From the NCBI GenBank assembly GCA_033060915.1, contig CM065378.1:37373501-37437500 (forward strand): a DNA stretch of 64,000 nucleotides. The letters run 5' to 3'. Below are positions 55,208 through 64,000 of the stretch, piece by piece; the stretch's first letter is position 1; every line of letters starts with the position of its first letter. The notes beneath the pieces were generated by a model. The model was not told the DNA's origin. It searched no databases and saw only the letters and a list, made by a program, of their open reading frames with translations. A program made the position numbers and the translations under genes. This DNA comes from Euryodendron excelsum (Eukaryota > Streptophyta > Magnoliopsida > Ericales > Pentaphylacaceae).

Positions 55208-58200
55208 TCATTTCTTGCTACTACAATCTTTGGGATCATTTATATTCTGACTGCTACTGTCTTTGGAATCAATGCATGGTGTAAGAGGTGGGAAAGAAGG
55301 CACAGCCTGCAATATGAACTTCCGACCACTTCTCAAGCCTGCTGAAGAGCTAGACCCAAGCTCATGCGAATGATTATGGGGAGGAGAAACACGCTTTTTA
55401 TTTGGGGAGCTAACTTTCACTCCATTTTGGGGGGTAGAAGTATCCTTCAGTATATCAGGCATGTCGTCTTCCATTATATTGTGAAGCTTCTCATCAAATT
55501 CAACTGCCTGGAGAAGTTTGGTCCCACCAAATTGAGCAACAGGGGTGATTGGTGAACCACGCCAACGAAGAGAACTCACTGACGATAAATGGCCACTTCC
55601 AGGACACAATTGGGCTCTTGAAACAGTGGTCCAGTCGATTATTTTTGATGACGCTGAACAAGACATACCTGTTGAGGGAGGATTAGGCAGTGTCATGAGA
55701 TCACATACATTGGCAAGTCCTTCGTATCTTGGTGCGAATTCATCAGCTGTCTCGGCATAGCTGCAATCCAATTCCTGATGACAAGAAACGCTGCCTGGAA
55801 TGTTTTTCCTAGCATTCAGTAGCATGTCATAGTTATCAGAAGTTCCAGGAGATCCTACTGGTGATTTTGGCAAGAAGTTAAGATCAGATTCAGGTGATGG
55901 GAAGCATCTTCTAGTAGAAAACCGGTATTGTGATGCATCCTTTCCATGGCTAGATAGTAAAAGCAGGAGCATTGTAAAAAAGGAATTAGGTTAAAAAATC
56001 TAGCATATGCAAAATAATTCAAAGCATTACATTGAGAAGAATCTTACTCCGAGAATTGGAATGATGGTGTCAGAGGTGTCAAGTTGTGAATATTACACAG
56101 TTCAGTCTGCAATAAACTATCTGGGCTTGCCACCATTTCCAGCTTCTCATCAAATGTGCTTTCCAATATTTCGTTAAAGGTTCCTTTGCTTAACACATCC
56201 TTAGTCATTGGATATTCTGGAAAAGCAAGTTGTTGGTAGCAGTTAACAGAAGCCGGTCCAAATAAGAAGCAAAGGAAATTATTAAGCATTTATTTCATAA
56301 GAAGAACATCAACTTACACCTGTACACACTGCTCTTCTCACACCCAAAATAATATCAATACATGCATACACACATACGCACCCACACATAAAAGTAATTT
56401 GCAGATACATAATTTGTTAGCTCACAATTAGATTTATACCCATACCATCCTTTTCATGTACACCTAATATCCAGTTGATTTGATGTGAATAGTTTACCCC
56501 TCTTTAAACAAAAATCATGTTTTTCAAGAATTACCCAGTGCATAAAATACCCCATGTCATACCCCCATCACATCTTAGGCACAATAATCTGAGAATATCA
56601 GCATTGAGGAAAACCATAGGCACCCACCAAAGCCAAGCTTTTAAATCTTAGTTTGTTCAAAAATTTATTAGAGTCCAAGAGGTTAACATGTAGTAGAAAT
56701 GTTCTTCATTTGTGGAAGAAATGTACAAGTAGAAGAAATCACCGACGGTAAATATTTAGTGTTGACTAAAATTGCATAAGAGATCAATGAAAGGAATTTG
56801 GGTGAAATATTACCTTCTTTCTTACCGTAGACATTTTTACATCCTTCACACCGGCATCCATTAGAGCATCCAACTTTAGCCTTTAGAGACAAGCAGAAAC
56901 AGGCCCAACAAGAATAAGTCCAAAAGCAGAAAGCATGAGGAGCATGATGCCATAGGTAAACCAATAAGAAATATGAATCACAAAACCTGATAGCACTCGC
57001 AGTATTTTTTCAAACACATCGACTTCTTGCAATTGCATCCTCTTTTGTGCCTTGCTGAGGATGGTGTTGCATTATTCCCATCCTCCTGCAGGGTTCTTAT
57101 GATATTAGTGTCGCTGTGTAAAAAAGTACTAAAATTTAAATTATGAGGATTCATACCCCATTACTGTTTGCAGGAGAGTCAGTGAGATGTTGTACAATCT
57201 TTGGAGCAAATGCAAGTGGATTTCGGGATTCGATTTGTTGCCGAGTCTCAAGTACTGTATCTTCGTATTCAGGTCTGTTAAAGCACCCTCGGCAAGCACA
57301 AGATTCATCGCAATAGATTCCAGCAGCGAAACAGTCACAGTAACTGCAACAAGACAACTTACATTGATTCACAACAGCAGGGTAAGGCCTGCTAAAACAA
57401 AAGTTCAAGTCACTTACAGTTTCAAACATTTGGTCTTCTTACAATTGCAACGCTTGCAACCATCTCCATCATTGGCAGCCAATGCTTTCTTCCTAGAGAA
57501 CCTCAAGAAACACATTGATCCCATTAAAAAATACTACACATTGAAAGATTAAATTATGAGAGAAAACGAGAAGGCTTGCCTTTTCTTTTTGGGGCTTGAT
57601 TGGTTCAACTCCTCAACAGCATGAGCATGTTCGGAGATGGACTTCCTTCTGACACATGGATTTGTCTGGTACTCAATTTGAGTCAATGGATCAGGATCAT
57701 TTGAAGATTTCACAATTTGGGGAGACTGAGAAGCAAGAGAACTTGTTGCCGCTGAGGCCCGAGCTTCATAACTACCATCTTCGCTGCTTGCTGAAAGTTT
57801 GTCTCTCACATTAGATAAAATTGAACTATTCTTTGTGTTTTCTGGTTGATGAGAGCCCATAGTAGATACCAATTTCTTCCCTTGGTAACCTTTCTCAGCT
57901 GATTTCATGCTTCCAATAGCATTACAACCAATTGGCATCGCATTAACAATGCTATTTAAGTGTAAGCCTATGCCTGATGGCTTCGAAACTGTTGATCTAG
58001 AATTCCCACTGTTTCTAGGAGAAGTCATGGAAATTATGGGTTGGGTGAAGTTAACCAGCTGCCTGCCACTGGAAGTTGCACTTATTTCTAGACAAGATGA
58101 TTCAAAAACCTCCAAGTCTGCAGGACTAGCAGGTAATCTTGAACTAGAAACAACATTTGATGGGCTCCACGAACCAGGGCTGTTTGCCATAGTATTCTGT

Positions 58201-58253
58201 TGAGCCTCTTCAAACAGAAGACAGCGTCTATGCATGCCACAATGGTGTTGACC
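55208..58253 (-). CDS. TSO1/TCX-like CXC (CRC) domain protein, 5' end missing
   Basis: Nuclear DNA-binding protein of the tesmin/TSO1-like (CPP) family; relatives bind CHR-like promoter elements and control cell division, and some act in DREAM-type complexes. Exons, 5' to 3' on the minus strand: 58,253-57,580, 57,492-57,418, 57,343-57,157, 57,085-56,987, 56,880-56,814, 56,216-56,048 and 55,949-55,208, in frame for 670 aa plus stop. CXC1 reads [19 protein letters not shown]...[11 protein letters not shown], the linker [10 protein letters not shown], and CXC2 [17 protein letters not shown]...[18 protein letters not shown]; all expected cysteines are present. Upstream, [13 protein letters not shown] and a basic SSPKKKR precede CXC1. 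The first listed intron starts GC, not GT. The N-terminal exons (the usual SPIKP-type region) were not found up to 64,000. Confidence 0.9.
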
Positions 58254-59299
58254 CTACATTAGCTGTTGCATTATTATACTGAAAAAGGAGTTTCCAAAAC
58301 GGGTTTGATGATAAAAACTAAAAATATATATAGATGCCAGCATGTTTGTCTGCATCGCCATTGAAACAAAAACAATCCTTCTCATCTTCCCAATAAATGA
58401 AGACCCCTCTCCATAATGCCATCATATTTAGGGAACACAATCCAGCTATTAGACACAAATGTCCAAAAACGCAAGTCAACTGACTGGTCTCTCAGTAGAA
58501 ATGTCAATATCTTAAGGATTCTAGGTTAACTTTCTCACTTCCAAAGCAACATACATCATATCATTTCAAACTACCTTATACAAGATTTATCGAAATGAGT
58601 CCTTTGAAAAACCTCTAGTTTTACGTAAAATAATTTATCTGTCAACACCTTAAATATTTAGCATGGACCTTTCAATAGTTACCCTACTTAAAAGGGGGAG
58701 AAAGCTCAAGCTTACTTGTTTGTAGTAAGTATAGCATGGGCCATTCCCTTAATAACCAGCCATTTTGATCCTTTGGAACAACTCGATGAATTTCATAGAT
58801 CCTTTTAGGAGGCCCCAATGACCATGGATCGAACCTATCCAATGAAAAATGGATTCTTTGACTTTTTGAAATTGGACACATATTTTGGGTCAAACAAAAG
58901 CAAGACACTGTCGTGCTAAGAAGTACCAAAGAAAATAAATTAAAAAAAAAAAAGAAAACAGGGGCTGGATTGGCAACGCACATCCAAGCATCAGGAAGCA
59001 TTATTTATTAGATAAAGCTGGTGTTACAACCATTTTATGTAGATAAGGATAATTCGTAAACAAAGCTTGAAGTATAAAGAATATAATTTAGATAAAATAA
59101 AAAGTAAAAAGAGGTAGGATAGGTAACATGGCTCTAAATATCCACTGATTATAAATCATCTCGACTGTCAACTTTGGACTAAACCAAAAACAAAAAAATC
59201 CAAGAAGCCCATGTCACTAAATACACTGGAGTCTAAAAATTCCCTTTTCACTTCCATTCTCTTTCACCTGCACTACTTCCACACACCAAAAAATAGAAC
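58254..59299. other. Probable intron or upstream region of the CXC gene
   Basis: An acceptor (ctaatgtag) lies at the border of the exon ending at 58,253, so upstream exons must exist. No minus-strand coding segment was recognised here. The minus frame 58,684-59,001 is low complexity. Confidence 0.5.
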
Positions 59300-59799
59300 C
59301 TAAGAAGCCCGGATACGGACACAGATACGGACACGGGACACGACATTTTCAAAAAATGAGGACACTGATACGGCAGGGACATGGCAAAAAAATATTTTTA
59401 TTCCTTATGTATATGAACGTAAAATTCATAAATCACCAAAAAGAAAATGAAAATAACTAAATAAGGTCACAATTATAATATAACAACTAACAAGTTAAGG
59501 ATTTGAAAAATTGGATTTAGGTGTTTTATATTTTGGTATTCTAAAGTTCTAAAATTTATAAATTCGACTCCATTTAATATTTTCAATAAAAACATTTTAA
59601 CCTCGTTGTGTCCCAAAACATGTCCAACTAGTGGACACACATGTCCATGATGTGTCCGAGAAGTGTCCACTAAAAAAAATATCAACAAAAATATTGAACA
59701 CACCAATTGGCGTGTCCGATATGTGTCCCAACGTGTCCGAGAAGTATGTGTGTCCATCATGTGTTTGGGCACTTTAAACGGTGTGTCCATGCTTCCTAG
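59300..59799. mobile_element. hAT-like MITE with GGACACG-rich ends
   Basis: Short inverted ends CTAAGAAGC and CTAGGAAGC surround about 500 bp rich in repeated GGACAC/GTGTCC motifs in opposite orientations. Flanking 8 bp AATAGAAC (59,292-59,299) and AATAAAAC (59,800-59,807) match at seven of eight positions, as for a hAT target duplication. It is not related by eye to the CAAGGATC MITE family. Confidence 0.65.
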
Positions 59800-62700
59800 A
59801 ATAAAACATATTCTTCCACTCTTTCAATTAAAAAAGAAAATCTATTTTTCTTCTTTTTGGCTTTGTAGAAAATTTATGTCTTGAATCTTTTGGAGCTTTA
59901 TGTAAGGGAATTTTCAACCAATGAAGGAATTTTTGTTTTTGAATTTTTTTTTATGTATTTTTATTTTTTATGACTAGGTGTATCCCTATTTTCTGGAGAA
60001 ACTAATTCCCTGGGCCACCTAAGCATGCCAACCACACCTAGGTGCTGGGTAATCCGAAAATGAACCTGGTGGGCTGGCCAACCATGGGGGGAATTGAAAT
60101 TGTGACCATTCACACCTAAGTGAGTGTCCTCAGCCAATTATTCCCCATTGGGGTTTGATTTTGAGTTTATTTTAGAACAAAAAAACATGGATTTTTTATG
60201 TTAGGTTGTTGAATCATGTGTACTTGATAAAATAGTAATAGCACACTTTCTGTTCACACGTAGCCCACCCATCCACTTTCTGTTCGGTTACCAACCTATA
60301 ATCACTTATTTCTTTTAACTTAAACAAAGTAATAGACAAAGTGATGGGGTGTAGTATGTCACACGCAGATAGTGCATGCCACCTATTTAGTTATAAAAAT
60401 AATTTCCTAAATTCTATGCATGGTCAACCAGGTACAAATTTCACTCTCTACATTAATTAGGCCTATAGGTAGCAAAAAAGGATAGGGTTGAAAAGGGCAG
60501 TTGTTAGGGGGCAGTAAACAGTAGCTCAAGAATATTATTTTGAGTTTTCATGAAGAGAAGAAGAAAGAAAACTCTAGGAATCACACCTATAATTCCCTTG
60601 GAATAACCCTTTAAGACAAGGTCAAACAAAGTATCACACAAAAATGACAAAAATTGTATACAAATTCTCTAAAACTCCACTTCCGTAGAGTAAAAGAATT
60701 GCATAGATATAAGTAGTTATAGTTATCCTACTCTGATGAGGATTGATATTCAAAATTAGGAAATTAATGAACTTTGACTACTTAAACCATTTTAGACCTA
60801 ATATAGACCGTATGTAAGACCTAAAAATCATAAATTGACTCGTATTATGACCCGTGGACCAAAGCCATAGCCCATGTGTAGCAATTCTAAAAATTTTAAT
60901 AATACAATTGACTCTCAAAACATAATAAAACATAAAGAACCAACAAAAGACTAATTCTGTATAAACTGAAATTGACTCTAACACTACCAAGGAGATTTCC
61001 TTTTATACCAAAAAGCCTGCTTTCCCTCACAAAGGCTATGGGCTTTGTTTTAGACTTCCAAAGTTATATGCTTTATCTAACAAGCAATGACTGCTGCATC
61101 ACTTTGTTTAGGAGCATGCTCATCATGGATAAATATATATTTGATGTAGTGTAACAATTTGATGTTTGTTTTTTGGTTCGTTGGTGTGTAGCCATTCATA
61201 ATTTGTCAAAATAATGTACCGTTGTAATATTAATGGTTCCTTTGACAAACAGGCAGTGCAAGCTATCATGATGCTGTCCACCATCTTTTGATATCACAGG
61301 GAGATCAAAGTTGCATTTGTTTGTGCAGGGGTGATGTGCCTTGTAAATTAATCCATGTCAAATGCAAGAAAAATGAGCAGAAGGTCAACACTTGGTGTGA
61401 AACAACTTAATCTACGAATACATTTCTCTTTAACTATTGGTTTTAAGACTAATAATTGCCCCTACATGCATGTCCACAGCAATGGCAACATATCCACATG
61501 CAACTCCACTCTCTATAGAGCCTTTAAAATGAGCTCTTTCAGCAATCCATGATAGCATTTAATAAAAACTTAATGTGCAAAAGCAACTAGACTGTTCCTT
61601 TGATCACATAATTTAAGACTAAAAACTGCATGTTCTACCTCCAACAGAATTGATCCTTTGGCAACGTGTATACATTCTCCTACATCTAACATGTCCAAAC
61701 ACCCTTAAAGACATGAACTACTTGTCCTATGAAAGATGTGATAATCATATCTAACATATGTAAGCCCACTGAAAAGCCTTCAAAATCTTTTCCGTATTTA
61801 TATTTTGTCCTATTACAAAAATATGTTGGAGCATTCAGAATAAACTAGGCAACTCAAAAATCAACAAGAACCAAAATAAGACCATTAGCAGCCACTAAAT
61901 TGAAAGAGAGACAATCAACATTGGTCAATAAATCAATTTTCTTTCCCTCTCTATGCCCTGCAACTTATTGCAAAACCATTCCTCATAATCACATAATCCT
62001 GAACCCTTCAATCAACATAATAATAAGCCTCTTCAAATTCCCTTTACACACCACTCCCTCACAAGCCAAATCCCCATACTTGTCAAATACTTGGATTCGA
62101 TTAATAAAGCTAAGGTACACAGATCCTCTCTCAGTCCCTTATTTATAAAAGACTATCAAGTGAACTTTACAAGATAAGAGTGTCATTTAGACATTATAAT
62201 CAAACTGAAACAATGCATCAGATAAGCATCCACTAATGCTACAGAGGCAAAGGAAGCTAGCTCAAGTTGTGAGGGCAACTATTTAACTAAAAGCTAATTA
62301 GATGTTCAATTTTGATATATAAAAACTGTTGCAATACTATAAATTTTAGGGTCCAGCCAAAATGTCAATTTAAGCCAATGTAAATATTAATCTCCTAACA
62401 TTGAAGCTTTTGCTTTGAATTAGTAAATTGAAATGGTATCATTATCTTACTTCATCAATATGGTAGGTTAAGATTCTGATTATTAACATCATCTAAATAT
62501 CCCAAGATCCCCCATTACGTGCATAATGTGCAACTAATATCGAAAAATGTAAAAAGAATGCCAAAAGAGTTGCAAATGAAAAAGATTTTGTGAGTTAAAG
62601 TTCTCTTAAAAAATGAACCCTACGAAATAGTATTCTCTTCTGTAACAAATAGGGTTGCAAATAAACAGAATTGTTCCTGGACAACTCGTGCTTGGCTCAT

Positions 62701-64000
62701 TAATAAGCTCAATCATATTTATCCATTACCTTAAAAAGTGAGCCTGACAATCATCCTTGAGCTCATTAGCTAAAAGAACCAAGCTTGAACAATCATTGGC
62801 TTTGTTCGAGTGGGCTTGTGAACATGGGACGTGCAATTGAGATTAAATGCAAGTCCACGAAGGTTTGTAAAAATAGAAACAATATTTGAAAACAGTCTAA
62901 CAAAGGAAAGGAGGCTTTCAAAACTGAATGAGGGCATGACGCACAGACAAGTGCAAATAATGTACAAAAAATATGAGCAGCATTATCACATTCTACAAAA
63001 CGGTATTCTGATTATTCTAGATTTGTCCACTTTCCCTTAACCATTATCTACGTAGCTGCAACTTGCTCCTTCAGGCCGGATGGAGATTGGCCCTCAGGTG
63101 GATGACATGCAAAATCAAGAGTATGGTGGCCTTTGCTTGTGAAATCATTACATATGATTTACATTCAAAGTATTTTCAGTGAGGTGGATGCAATTTTGTA
63201 TTAAATTGTCTACTATTATATTCATCTCATCATAAAAGGAGTCCAAGCAATGATTTATCCTCCTCCTGCTCAGCTCTATGGGCAGATACAATCTATTAGT
63301 AACTGGAGCTGAGATTGACTAAGACTGATTTGATATGAGCGAATTCTGAATAGGGTTCACTGAACTTCTCATGAACAAGAGTGAGTTTGATCACAACCTC
63401 AGGGCAACCAAACCAAGCCCAAACGCCTTGGAGGCTTAGAGCTTTGTTCAGCTCACTTCCTTTGCAGCCCTAGTAACAAAGACCACAGATGTATTTTGCT
63501 AGGCAAAAGATTTCTAGTTTGTAAAATTGAAAATTTAAGTGTACCACCTACTTCCCCACACACATTCCCAATAACAATTTCGTTAAAATGTATCATACTT
63601 AGTGGAAGCCTTCCTTGAGATGCAACTATATTAGCTTAACTTCAACGGAGTTGTTTACTTCCATTTTAACTTCTTGGTACAAAAGAAAGCCAAGAGAAGG
63701 AATACAGATATTCTACAGAGCACTGAACACCAGGATTGTTGAAAGTGAAAAGTACATAAATTGGCAGAAATACGACAGTTGGAAATGAAACTTGGCAGAA
63801 GAAACACGTGGTTTGTCTGATGCATGGCAAACTCCTGTTCAGAAAGTTGAGTTTGCAGAACTATCATCTAAACAGATAAACAAACAAGAAAAAAAAAAAA
63901 AAAAAAGAACATCAGTTGTAACATTTTTAAAAAATGTAAACAAGAAGTAATATCACATGACCACTTAAGATAAACAAACACATCCATCAACTCAACACAA
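59800..64000. other. Non-coding tail of the window, nothing recognised
   Basis: About 4.2 kb, AT-rich, with only short unconvincing frames on both strands and an A-rich run near 63,888-63,906. It may be a long intron of the CXC gene or its upstream region. I found no exon coding the N-terminus of a TCX protein. Confidence 0.4.

Noticed and set aside
62831..63040. 69-aa plus frame near the right edge
   Set aside because: No recognisable domain, AT-rich, and not supported by splice signals.

Overview
This is a plant nuclear window, most likely from a woody eudicot; I cannot name the species. The evidence is multi-exon genes with GT-AG introns, Athila-type and Tat-type Ty3/gypsy elements, LINE, SINE and MITE relics, and many microsatellites. 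It has two halves: a nested transposon block (about 1-30,500) and a gene-bearing part (about 31,000-58,300, with a silent tail to 64,000).

Transposon block. An old plus-strand Ty3/gypsy element is visible as the last codons of its pol (235-330, resuming at 19,075-19,194). A decayed antisense plant-mobile-domain (PMD) reading frame follows (19,440-22,578). A minus-strand Athila-like element (331-19,074) is inserted inside the old integrase codons, flanked by the 5-bp duplication GAGGG. A 5.66-kb solo LTR (7,894-13,554, duplication TAGTC) is inserted in the Athila reverse transcriptase. A second solo LTR of the same family, in the opposite orientation, lies at 24,541-29,230 (duplication GTGTC), beside a truncated LINE (24,023-24,485). 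A second LINE-type RNase H relic is at about 30,000-30,520. All transposon reading frames are broken.

Gene part. Four host genes can be modelled: COX5B, mitochondrial cytochrome c oxidase subunit 5b (31,199-37,381, +, six coding exons, 178 aa); a small armadillo-repeat protein (38,802-40,053, +, two exons, 306 aa); an acyl-protein-thioesterase-like serine hydrolase (45,917-52,191, +, nine coding exons, 257 aa); and the 3' part of a TSO1/TCX-type CXC (CRC) DNA-binding protein (58,253-55,208, -, seven exons, at least 670 aa, 5' end not found). They have unrelated jobs: respiration, a probable protein-interaction scaffold, lipid de-acylation of proteins, and cell-cycle or development transcription control. 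From memory, Arabidopsis also has COX5b next to an APT-like hydrolase, so that pair may be old synteny.

The most striking observation is in the armadillo gene. Its single 331-bp intron is almost entirely a hAT-type MITE. The element ends lie where the splice sites fall, and an imperfect 8-bp target duplication straddles the two junctions, so splicing would restore the pre-insertion reading frame. A homologous MITE with a perfect 8-bp duplication lies at 52,582-52,944. The second striking observation is a set of tandem hairpins with co-varying arms in the 5' part of the solo LTR at 24,541.
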